Under the pieces are notes generated by a model. That model made no database searches. It was not told where the DNA came from and was given only the letters and a program-made list of their open reading frames with translations. DNA of 64,000 nt from UBA9300 sp964577305 (GTDB lineage: Bacteria > Bacteroidota > Bacteroidia > Bacteroidales > VadinHA17). The first letter of the stretch is position 1, and each line of letters starts with the position of its first letter. Made by a program: the position numbers and the translations under genes. Location of the stretch: the NCBI GenBank assembly GCA_964577305.1, contig CAZNYS010000007.1, positions 35,444 to 99,443 on the forward strand, read 5' to 3'. Of this stretch, positions 1 through 7,596 are shown in pieces.

Positions 1-663
1 GCAGGTGAAGGCGTTGTGCTGGCAAGCACCTCTGATGATGGAAGATTTGGTGTTCTCATAGTGTTGAATTGTGAAACCGATTTTGTTGCAAAAAACGCTG
101 ACTTTGAAAAACTGGCATACGATATACTTGATTTAGCATTGGAACAGAAAGCCGAAAATCTTGATGAACTGAAAAATATTGAGATAAATGGTATAAAAAT
201 TGAGGATAAGATTGTGGAACAGATTGGTATAATAGGAGAGAAACTTGAATTATCATATTATGATTGTATAAAAGCTGAATATGTTCATCCCTATATCCAT
301 CCCGGTAACAGACTGGCCACCATTGCCGGATTTAATAAATCAGGACTCGATAGCCAGGTTTATAAGGATGTTGCAATGCAAATTGCTGCAATGAACCCTT
401 TAGCAATTGATAAGGATGATGTAGAGCAGGAAGAAATTGACAAGGAAATAGAAATAGGGAAAGAACAGGCGCGACGTGAGGGTAAGCCTGATAACCTGCT
501 TGAGAAAATTGCTATGGGTAAACTGGCAAAATTCTTTAAGGAAAATACACTGCTTAACCAGGAATTTGTAAAGGACAATAAACAAACTATAAGACAATAC
601 CTGAATTCTGTAGATAAAGACCTCACTATAACAGGATTCAGGAGGTATACATTAAATGATTAG
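1..663 (+). CDS. tsf: Elongation factor Ts, 5' end outside the window
   Basis: Guanine-nucleotide exchange factor that recycles EF-Tu from GDP to GTP in the cytoplasm. The frame is open from base 1, so the gene starts upstream; 220 codons are present of about 275 expected, and the N-terminal UBA-like domain is missing from view. The hallmark stretch NCETDFVAKN is at codons 23-32, followed by the dimerisation and core domains (for example IHPGNRLATIAGF). The GTG at position 16 is internal and is not a credible start. In Bacteroidota tsf usually lies between rpsB and pyrH; here pyrH follows 2.5 kb downstream, after a gene on the other strand. A terminator hairpin follows the stop codon. Confidence 0.95.
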   Translation, partial: AGEGVVLASTSDDGRFGVLIVLNCETDFVAKNADFEKLAYDILDLALEQKAENLDELKNIEINGIKIEDKIVEQIGIIGEKLELSYYDCIKAEYVHPYIHPGNRLATIAGFNKSGLDSQVYKDVAMQIAAMNPLAIDKDDVEQEEIDKEIEIGKEQARREGKPDNLLEKIAMGKLAKFFKENTLLNQEFVKDNKQTIRQYLNSVDKDLTITGFRRYTLND

Positions 664-688
664 TCTGTAAGGAAGATTCCCAAACAAT

Positions 689-719
689 AGCCGCTAATCT
701 TAGGGTTAACGGCTTTTTT
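689..719 (+). terminator. Rho-independent terminator after tsf
   Basis: Nine-base stem with one mismatch (AGCCGCTAA at 689-697 against TTAACGGCT at 706-714) and an eight-base loop, followed by a T-run at 714-719. It sits 26 bases after the tsf stop and separates tsf from the convergent polyamine gene. Confidence 0.75.
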
Positions 720-774
720 ATTATAATAACTATAGCTGACTATATTAATCCATCATTCCAACCATCCAATAGAT

Positions 775-2925
775 TTACCAGCCAAGAATATATGCAAACA
801 TCAAGGGTGCAACAATGGTAGCATCTGACTCAATAATAAACCTTGGAGTGTCAGGTCCCAGTTTACCCCATGTTATCTTCTCATTGGGTACAGCTCCCGA
901 ATAGGAACCAAAACTGGTTATTGACTCACTTATCTGGCAGAAATAAGACCATATGGGAATGTTTGTAAGCTGGAGGTCCTGGTGCAACATAGGAACAACA
1001 CATATCGGGAAATCTCCTGCTATACCACCTCCTATCTGGAAAAATCCTATACCATCGGCCGAGTTTTCCTGGTACCATTCAGCAAGAAAAATCATATATT
1101 CTATGCCTGACCGGATAATTGATGTATCATATAATCCTCTTATGCAATGTGAAGCAAAAAAATTGCCGCATGTTGAATCTTCCCATCCCGGGACCAGCAA
1201 GGGTATATTCTTTTCAGCTGCTGCCAGCACCCATGAATCAGAGGGATCAATTTCATAATATTCCCTGAGCTCACCGCTATTCAGTATACTGTAAAAATAT
1301 TCATGGGGAAATAATCTTTCCCCTTCCCTGTTAGCTTCTTCCCATACTTTCATCAAGTGCTCTTCTATTCTTCTCATTGCTTCTTCTTCCGGGATACATG
1401 TATCGGTGACCCTGTTATAATTATTTGCCAGCAGGTCAGATTCCTGCTCATCACTCAGGTTCCTGTATCCAGGTACCCGTTTATAATGACTGTGAGCCAC
1501 CAGGTTGAATATATCCTCTTCAAGGTTGGCCCCTGTGCAGGTAATGATATGTACCTTATCCTGCCTGATCATTTCAGCAAGCGACTTACCCAAATAACCC
1601 AGTATATTCAGCATATCATCCACTGTTTGCTCATTCCTGTACACATAATCATAGAATTTACCGGTGGCATCCCTGTCAACTATAACATGTTTGGGAGCCG
1701 GTATAAGGCAATGTTTAATTCCTCCATAACCACTAATCGAATCCTGGTATGCTCCGGTGTGAAAGAACCCAATATACAGGGGTTCATTTTCCCCGTTCGA
1801 ATATTTAGGTAATAATATCTGCTGTTCAAAATACTCGGAATTATAGTAATCTGAATTATCGCAGCTAATTCCACCAATATTCACCCTAACATATTCATTA
1901 TACCATTTATTCACTGGTAATAGAATAAATTTCTCATGCATCGACCATGCATCGGGAATGGTATTCATCAGGCTGTTATCCACTAAATACCACAGTTCAT
2001 TATCGTTTTGTTGCTTCTGCTCCAGTACTTTGAAAATACTGGCACCGCTTTCTCCTACAGTATATTTCCCAAATTCGGTATAAATATCCGGTTCACTGAT
2101 GCCTGCATTATTGCATGCTTCATGTATATTACGCACTATTTCCGTTATCATGTACTCATAGTCATATTCATAACCCAGGTGATTCCTTATCGGGAAACCT
2201 CCCCCCAGGTTAAAGGAGTTAAGGGTGTCTGATTCTTTCTTTAAATCAACATACAGCTTGAGTACTTTCTGAAATTCTCCCCAGTAATAAAGGGTTTCTT
2301 TTATGCCGGAATCGACAAAAAAGTGCAGCATTTTAAAATCCAGCCTGGGATTATTTTTAATCTTATTTAAATAAAAGTCAATCACATCATTGTATGGCAA
2401 ACCTAATCTTGAGGTATAATAGCTCGATTGTGGTTCCTCTTCAATAGCTATACGAATGCCAACCTTAATTTTACTATCTCCCAGCTGTTCCAATATCCGG
2501 TTAAGCTCTTCCTTGCTGTCAAGAATAATGATTGAATTAACAAAACCGCTTTTCTGCAAGCTCAGTATCTTACTTATATATTCAGGACTTTTGTAACCGT
2601 TATGTATGATAGTCCTTTTCTTATCAATCTCTCCTTCTTTATATAATTTTTCTATAAGGTCAATATCGAATGATGATGAGGTCTCAAGGTTAACATTATA
2701 CTTGAGAGCGGCACTTACAACATGATGAAAATGGGAACATTTAGTACAATAACAGTAATGATATGCACCCTTGTATCCTGTCTTCTTCATAGCCCTGTTG
2801 AACAAATTCCTTGCTTTCTTTATCTGGTCACCTACTCTTGGCAAATACATTAGTCTGAAAGGCGTGCCGTATTTTTCAATGAGATATTTAATTGATACGC
2901 CATAAAAAGTGAGATAGCCATTCAT
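775..2925 (-). CDS. speA: Arginine decarboxylase fused to deoxyhypusine-synthase-like domain
   Basis: A 716-residue composite. Residues 1 to about 442 match the Bacteroidota arginine decarboxylase (alanine-racemase-fold PLP enzyme making agmatine): likely PLP lysine K62 in YCTK, glycine-rich GGGFPI, EFGKYTVGESGA, and the C-terminal HCLIPAPKH. Residues from about 443 match deoxyhypusine-synthase-like proteins: SLAEMIRQ, TGANLEED (NAD site), PGWEDST, QIGGGIAGDFP, and WGKL, whose K688 corresponds to the catalytic lysine. The roughly 60 N-terminal residues of a normal DHS-like protein, including part of the NAD site, are absent. The junction at about 1588-1602 lies between two copies of TGGGT, which suggests an in-frame deletion joining two adjacent genes. 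The frame stays open upstream to 2991 and encodes what I recall as the usual family N-terminus, but AAG stands where ATG is expected; ATG 2925 is only the first available ATG. It may be a novel fusion enzyme or a decaying gene. Confidence 0.8.
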   Translation of the reverse strand: MNGYLTFYGVSIKYLIEKYGTPFRLMYLPRVGDQIKKARNLFNRAMKKTGYKGAYHYCYCTKCSHFHHVVSAALKYNVNLETSSSFDIDLIEKLYKEGEIDKKRTIIHNGYKSPEYISKILSLQKSGFVNSIIILDSKEELNRILEQLGDSKIKVGIRIAIEEEPQSSYYTSRLGLPYNDVIDFYLNKIKNNPRLDFKMLHFFVDSGIKETLYYWGEFQKVLKLYVDLKKESDTLNSFNLGGGFPIRNHLGYEYDYEYMITEIVRNIHEACNNAGISEPDIYTEFGKYTVGESGASIFKVLEQKQQNDNELWYLVDNSLMNTIPDAWSMHEKFILLPVNKWYNEYVRVNIGGISCDNSDYYNSEYFEQQILLPKYSNGENEPLYIGFFHTGAYQDSISGYGGIKHCLIPAPKHVIVDRDATGKFYDYVYRNEQTVDDMLNILGYLGKSLAEMIRQDKVHIITCTGANLEEDIFNLVAHSHYKRVPGYRNLSDEQESDLLANNYNRVTDTCIPEEEAMRRIEEHLMKVWEEANREGERLFPHEYFYSILNSGELREYYEIDPSDSWVLAAAEKNIPLLVPGWEDSTCGNFFASHCIRGLYDTSIIRSGIEYMIFLAEWYQENSADGIGFFQIGGGIAGDFPICVVPMLHQDLQLTNIPIWSYFCQISESITSFGSYSGAVPNEKITWGKLGPDTPRFIIESDATIVAPLMFAYILGW

Positions 2926-3210
2926 CAGATCAAATCCTTCCTGGGGGAAATAATAAGTCTGTTCAATCAGATTGAAATATGTGTTTTTCTTTTATTCTGG
3001 ATATTTTAACCTTAAATAATTAGTAGTTTGTAAATCATTTACAAAGAAATACATTTTTTTATTTTGCACTTACTCTCTACCCTATTACTTATGCATCAGC
3101 ATTTGTAAGTAAAATTACTATTTTTGATATTTGCCAATCGTAATGCAAAAGCTAATATTACAAACAGATAAGCATCTGCATAAGATAATAAACTATACCC
3201 ATATAACAAA

Positions 3211-3921
3211 ATGAAATATAAAAGAATCCTACTTAAGCTCAGTGGCGAATCCCTGCAGGGAAATGATAATCACGGTATTAATCCGGATAAGCTCAGCTTT
3301 TACAGCAACCAGATAAAGGAAATCGTTGATTCAGGAACTGAAGTAGGTATAGTTATAGGCGGAGGTAATATATTCAGGGGATTAAAAGGTACAGAAAAAG
3401 GTTTCGACAGGCTCAAGGGTGATCAGATGGGCATGCTGGCAACGGTGATCAACAGCCTTGCCCTGGAAAGTGAATTGCAATCAGCAAAATACAGTGCCAG
3501 GGTATTCACCTCCATCAGGATGGAGCCTGTGGGAGAACTGTACAACAGGGATTATGTAGTAAAAAACATGAAACAGGGAACAGTATGTATCCTGGCTGGC
3601 GGCACAGGGAATCCTTTTTTTACCACCGATACTGCAGCAGCACTGCGGGCTGTTGAAACGGGCTGTGATGCTTTGCTTAAAGGAACCCGTGTTGATGGTG
3701 TATATTCCGATGATCCGGAACAGTCAGATCAGGCTGAAAAATTTGATCATATTTCTTTTGAGGAAGCAATAAACAGGCAACTCAGGGTAATGGACCAGAC
3801 AGCCTTCACCATTTGCCGTGAAAACAATATGCCAATCATTGTTTTTGATATTAATACTCCCGGGAACCTGTTAAAGGTGGTAAGGGGGCAAAAAGTGGGA
3901 ACGCTGGTATATGATAGTTAA
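3211..3921 (+). CDS. pyrH: UMP kinase
   Basis: Phosphorylates UMP to UDP with ATP, the committed step to all other pyrimidine nucleotides, as a cytoplasmic hexamer. 236 residues, the normal size. Amino-acid-kinase-fold motifs are intact: KLSGES at residues 9-14, the GGGN turn near residue 51, GGTGNPFFTTDTAA near 129-142 (UMP and ATP site), and the DALLKGTRVDGVYSDDP segment. Start ATG is well defined by the conserved N-terminus MKYKRILLKLSGE. It is followed by frr after a gap of 69 bases, the conserved pyrH-frr pair. The usual upstream partner tsf is separated from it by a gene on the opposite strand, so pyrH probably has its own promoter in the 285-base AT-rich upstream gap, where I could not find a well-spaced consensus. 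Confidence 0.97.
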   Translation: MKYKRILLKLSGESLQGNDNHGINPDKLSFYSNQIKEIVDSGTEVGIVIGGGNIFRGLKGTEKGFDRLKGDQMGMLATVINSLALESELQSAKYSARVFTSIRMEPVGELYNRDYVVKNMKQGTVCILAGGTGNPFFTTDTAAALRAVETGCDALLKGTRVDGVYSDDPEQSDQAEKFDHISFEEAINRQLRVMDQTAFTICRENNMPIIVFDINTPGNLLKVVRGQKVGTLVYDS

Positions 3922-3990
3922 TATTATGTTTTTACAGATTTTTATTAAATTTGTTTACTGGCAAACATTCATAATCTTAAAACTACCGGT

Positions 3991-4554
3991 ATGAATGAAG
4001 AGATAGAAATCATAATGGAAGAAACAACTGACAGGATGAAAGGAGCCATTAAGCACCTTGAAACCGAGCTTTCAAAACTAAGAGCCGGCAAAGCAACACC
4101 CACACTGCTGGACGGTATTAAAGTTGATTATTACGGTGTTAATACACCACTTAACCAGGTGTCGAATATAAATACACCCGATGCCAAGTCAATAATAGTT
4201 CAGCCCTGGGAAAAAACAATTCTCGGCCCTATCGAAAAAGCTATCCTGGCTGCAAATATCGGACTGACACCTATCAATAATGGTGAAATTATAAGGATAA
4301 ATGTACCGCCACTTACAGAAGAAAGAAGGTCGCAGCTGGTTAAAATGGTTAAAAATGAGGGAGAATTAGCCAAGATAAGTGTGCGCAATTCACGAAAATG
4401 GGCCAACGACGAACTTAAGAAACTCCTTAAAGAAGGACTCGCCGAAGATGCAGAAAAAATTGCCGAGGACAATGTCCAGGAACTGACTGACGACTACGTT
4501 AAAAAGGTTGACGAGATAGTTGAGGCTAAAGAATCAGATATAATGACTGTATAA
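3991..4554 (+). CDS. frr: Ribosome recycling factor
   Basis: Splits post-termination ribosomes together with EF-G. 187 residues, full length for the family. The N-terminal helix with KLRAGKATP near residue 36, the beta-domain segment with the VQPWEKT motif near residue 70, and the C-terminal coiled helices (EERRSQLVKMVKNEGE, KKVDEIVEAKE) are all present. It follows pyrH in the same orientation and is probably cotranscribed with it. The 230-base gap after it is AT-rich and shows no gene or clear terminator. Confidence 0.97.
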   Translation: MNEEIEIIMEETTDRMKGAIKHLETELSKLRAGKATPTLLDGIKVDYYGVNTPLNQVSNINTPDAKSIIVQPWEKTILGPIEKAILAANIGLTPINNGEIIRINVPPLTEERRSQLVKMVKNEGELAKISVRNSRKWANDELKKLLKEGLAEDAEKIAEDNVQELTDDYVKKVDEIVEAKESDIMTV

Positions 4555-4784
4555 CCCATCCCTTCAAAAAAATACAGGTAAGCTTAAAAAAGATAGTCCT
4601 TCTTAGTTGATCAGCTTGCCTGAGAACCCACTAAAGCTATAAAACATAAGTGTTCTGTATCTGTTATACAGTATTTAAGATAATGCCCTAATGAATTAAA
4701 TAGGGTAAAGAGAATACTAACGGTCATATACTTGAGAAAAGAACAAATGCAGTTCATTAAAATGTTAAACAAAAATTAAAAGCC

Positions 4785-6089
4785 ATGAAAAGATTTATTG
4801 ATATTACAATGATCGCTCTGATCCTGTTTATCATTATTTCTCTTGTCACTGCCAATGCAGCAGTCAAAGTTGAAATAACTGACCAGGATCCCCAGTCTTT
4901 CATTACAGTAAGGGGCAAAATAGTGGATAACCAAACAGGTGACCCCCTTATATTTGCTACTATTGCCCTGAAAGGAACAAATGTAGCAACAGTGTCGAAC
5001 CTTGACGGGGAATTTATCCTTAAGATTGATGTTGAAGTACAGGATCCTTATATAGAAATAATGTATATAGGATATAAGAATAAGGAAATACCCCTGGCAA
5101 ATCTCACAACCGCTGATGAAGAAAATATTATCGAGCTAATACAGGCAACAATACCTATACAGGAGGTCATTGTTAAACCTGTAACTCCTGAAGAGATTCT
5201 TGAGAAAGTAATAAGCAATATCCGTGATAATTATGCTGAAGCACCTAACCTCATGACCGGTTTCTACCGCGAAACAATCAAGAAAAACAGGAGCTATGTG
5301 TCTATTGCTGAAGCTGTGATAGAAGTTTTTAAAGCTCCCTATGCTAATGAGTTCCGGTTTGATGCAACAAAGATCTATAAAGGCAGGAAAAATGTTGATG
5401 TATCAAGAATAGATACAGTGCTTTTCCGCCTGCAGGGTGGACCGGTTACCACACTGCAGCTTGATATTGTCAAAAACTCATATGCAATTCTTACCTATGA
5501 TATCATGGGATCATATGATTATACACTTGACAATATAATAGTAATTGACGAAAAACCTCACTATGTAATTGAGTTTCACCAGCGTCCAAATGTTGATATT
5601 CCATTATTCCTCGGAAAACTTTATATCGAAATGGATAGTTATGCAGTAACTGAAGCAGAATTCAGCATTAACCTTGAAGATGAGGACCTGGCTGCATCAA
5701 TCTTCGTCAGGAAAAAACCTCTGGGGATGAAGGTTACTCCAGAGACGGCAAGCTACAGGGTTAAATTCCGTGAACAGGATGGTAAATATTATTTCGCGTA
5801 CGCACGTGCCGAAGTGGAATTTAAGTGTAACTGGCAAAAGAAACTCTTCAATAAGACTTATACCACTATGTCAGAAATAGCTATTACCGACAGGACCGAA
5901 GAAGAAGTAGTGAAATTTGCATCAAGTGAGAAAATTAAAAAAGGTGATATCTTTACGGAACAGCTGAGTGCTTTTGCAGATCCTGATTTCTGGGGTGAGT
6001 ATAATGTTATCGAGCCCGACCAGAGTATAGAATCAGCAATAAGGAGACTAAACCGTAGACTCAGGTGGAGCGATTTATTTGATAACTAA
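4785..6089 (+). CDS. Carboxypeptidase-regulatory-like domain protein, exported
   Basis: 434 residues with a signal peptide (hydrophobic residues 9-24, cleavage near NANAA). Residues about 40-115 form a CarboxypepD-reg-like/transthyretin-like domain (VRGKIVDNQTGDPLIFATIALKG, then the SNLDGEF turn). The remainder, starting with PEEILEKVISNI and GFYRET, is shared with the product of the gene at 7597-9168; both end with a DPDFWGEYNVIEPDQSIESAI-type tail (REFWGTDNFVRPEESI in the paralogue). No catalytic motif is seen and the function of this family is unknown to me. It lies ten bases upstream of an ECF sigma factor and FecR gene, with its paralogue after them, so the four genes probably form one unit. 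The protein is probably periplasmic or attached to the outer membrane. Confidence 0.8.
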   Translation: MKRFIDITMIALILFIIISLVTANAAVKVEITDQDPQSFITVRGKIVDNQTGDPLIFATIALKGTNVATVSNLDGEFILKIDVEVQDPYIEIMYIGYKNKEIPLANLTTADEENIIELIQATIPIQEVIVKPVTPEEILEKVISNIRDNYAEAPNLMTGFYRETIKKNRSYVSIAEAVIEVFKAPYANEFRFDATKIYKGRKNVDVSRIDTVLFRLQGGPVTTLQLDIVKNSYAILTYDIMGSYDYTLDNIIVIDEKPHYVIEFHQRPNVDIPLFLGKLYIEMDSYAVTEAEFSINLEDEDLAASIFVRKKPLGMKVTPETASYRVKFREQDGKYYFAYARAEVEFKCNWQKKLFNKTYTTMSEIAITDRTEEEVVKFASSEKIKKGDIFTEQLSAFADPDFWGEYNVIEPDQSIESAIRRLNRRLRWSDLFDN

Positions 6090-6099
6090 TTAATGATAT

Positions 6100-6639
6100 A
6101 TGGTAACCGACAGAGATATTATAAGGAGGATCAGGAACGGTGATATCAATGAATTTGAGAACCTGTTCCGGTCCTTCTATAATTCTCTGGTAAATTATGC
6201 AAGATCAATCCTGAAAGATACAGATACATCAGAAGAAATAGTACAGGAACTTTTTTATGTTTTATGGCGCGACAGGAGAAGGATAAAAATTAACAGTTCA
6301 CTCAATGGTTACCTTTTCCGCTCAGTATACAACAGATGTCTGCATTATATCGATCATAAAAATGTTGTGATGAAACATGAAGTTGAACTTAAGGGAAGCC
6401 TGCAGAATACTGTTGAAGATCCGGTGGATGTGATAAACTATAAAGAAATGCACGAAAAGGTCACCAGGATAATTGAAAGACTTCCTGAACGATGTGCAAA
6501 AATATTTTGTATGAGCCGCTTTGACGGTTTGAAATATAACGAAATAGCCGAACAGCTTTCAATATCAGTAAAAACTGTAGAGTCCAATATAGGTAAAGCT
6601 TTAAAAGAATTCAGGAAAGAATTGTCAATACAAGAATGA
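6100..6639 (+). CDS. ECF RNA polymerase sigma factor (FecI-like)
   Basis: 179 residues, typical ECF size. Region 2 is visible around residues 10-70 (EFENLFRSFYNSLVNYA, then EEIVQELFYVLW), and region 4 around residues 126-172 (LPERCAKIFCMSRFDGLKYNEIAEQLSIS helix-turn-helix, VESNIGKALK). It resembles the Bacteroidota expansion of FecI-type factors that are held by FecR anti-sigmas. The stop codon overlaps the start of the FecR gene by four bases (ATGA), which indicates translational coupling. Its regulon probably includes its own operon. Confidence 0.93.
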   Translation: MVTDRDIIRRIRNGDINEFENLFRSFYNSLVNYARSILKDTDTSEEIVQELFYVLWRDRRRIKINSSLNGYLFRSVYNRCLHYIDHKNVVMKHEVELKGSLQNTVEDPVDVINYKEMHEKVTRIIERLPERCAKIFCMSRFDGLKYNEIAEQLSISVKTVESNIGKALKEFRKELSIQE

Positions 6640-7580
6640 AAACAAAAGAAAAATATAACGAAAACATGGAAAATAAGGAGAGGATGATGTTTGATGAGTT
6701 CCTTTCCGGACAGGACCAATCTATTCAAAAATACTGGAAGGAAATGGATGAAATCGGAAGAAGTAAAAACGTTGATGTCGATAAAGCATGGAATAAGCTT
6801 TATGACAGACTTGAGGGAGATAAGCTTATAAAGAAAAATAATATATTGAGTAAGCCTGTTTTCAGGATAGCTGCCTCTGTACTATTAATTCTTGGCCTTA
6901 CATTCACCGGATTATATATTGGCACAAATGGCTTTGAAAGAATTGATACGAATACTATCATTGCAGGTACGGAGCAAAAAAATGTTGAGGTGATCCTCCC
7001 TGATGGTAGTATGGTATTCCTCAACAGGAACTCAAAAATTGAATACCCTGATAAATTTAACAGACAAACAAGAACAGTAAAACTGCAGGGTGAAGCATTC
7101 TTTGATATTGAGCATGATGCCAGCAGACCATTTACCGTTGATGCCGGGACAGCTAACATTACTGTGCTGGGAACATCCTTTAATGTTAATACCGGTAATA
7201 ACAGGGTTGAAGTATATGTTACTTCCGGTAAGGTAATGCTAAGTAACAATAAGGGAATCCAGTCAATAACACTGGAACCGGGAGATGTCGGTTCAATATT
7301 CGATAATTCCGCCTCAAAAATTGTAAATACCGATCCTAACTACCTGTCGTGGAAAACAGAGATATTGAGATTTAAAGGCGACAGCCTGGGGAAGGTGATT
7401 ACCGACCTGAAAAGAGTTCATAATATCAATATAGAAATTGAAAATGATGAGATAAATAAACTGAGAGTTACTTCTGTTTTTGATAATCAGTTGCCTGATA
7501 CAATTATCCGTATTATTTGTACTACTTTTAACCTTGAATATAAAAAGGAAGGAGATATTTATTTCCTGGATACAAAATAA
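6636..7580 (+). CDS. FecR-family anti-sigma regulator
   Basis: 314 residues. A cytoplasmic N-terminal part (1 to about 68) would bind the sigma factor; a single membrane segment lies at about 69-91 (VFRIAASVLLILGLTFTGLYIG region); the periplasmic FecR domain follows (VEVILPDGSMVFLNRNSKIEYP, GEAFFDIEHD, FTVDAGTANITVLGTSFNV); and the tail at about 245-312 matches DUF4974, common in Bacteroidota FecR proteins. It overlaps the sigma gene by four bases and is followed after 16 bases by an STN-domain gene. In classical systems the FecR partner is a TonB-dependent transducer; here the neighbour lacks a barrel. Confidence 0.93.
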   Translation: MKTKEKYNENMENKERMMFDEFLSGQDQSIQKYWKEMDEIGRSKNVDVDKAWNKLYDRLEGDKLIKKNNILSKPVFRIAASVLLILGLTFTGLYIGTNGFERIDTNTIIAGTEQKNVEVILPDGSMVFLNRNSKIEYPDKFNRQTRTVKLQGEAFFDIEHDASRPFTVDAGTANITVLGTSFNVNTGNNRVEVYVTSGKVMLSNNKGIQSITLEPGDVGSIFDNSASKIVNTDPNYLSWKTEILRFKGDSLGKVITDLKRVHNINIEIENDEINKLRVTSVFDNQLPDTIIRIICTTFNLEYKKEGDIYFLDTK

Positions 7581-7596
7581 AGGTTAAATACATTCG

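Noticed and set aside
3102..3126. TTTG ... TATTTTTG considered as the pyrH promoter
   Set aside because: The spacer is only 13 bases, well short of the usual 19-20.
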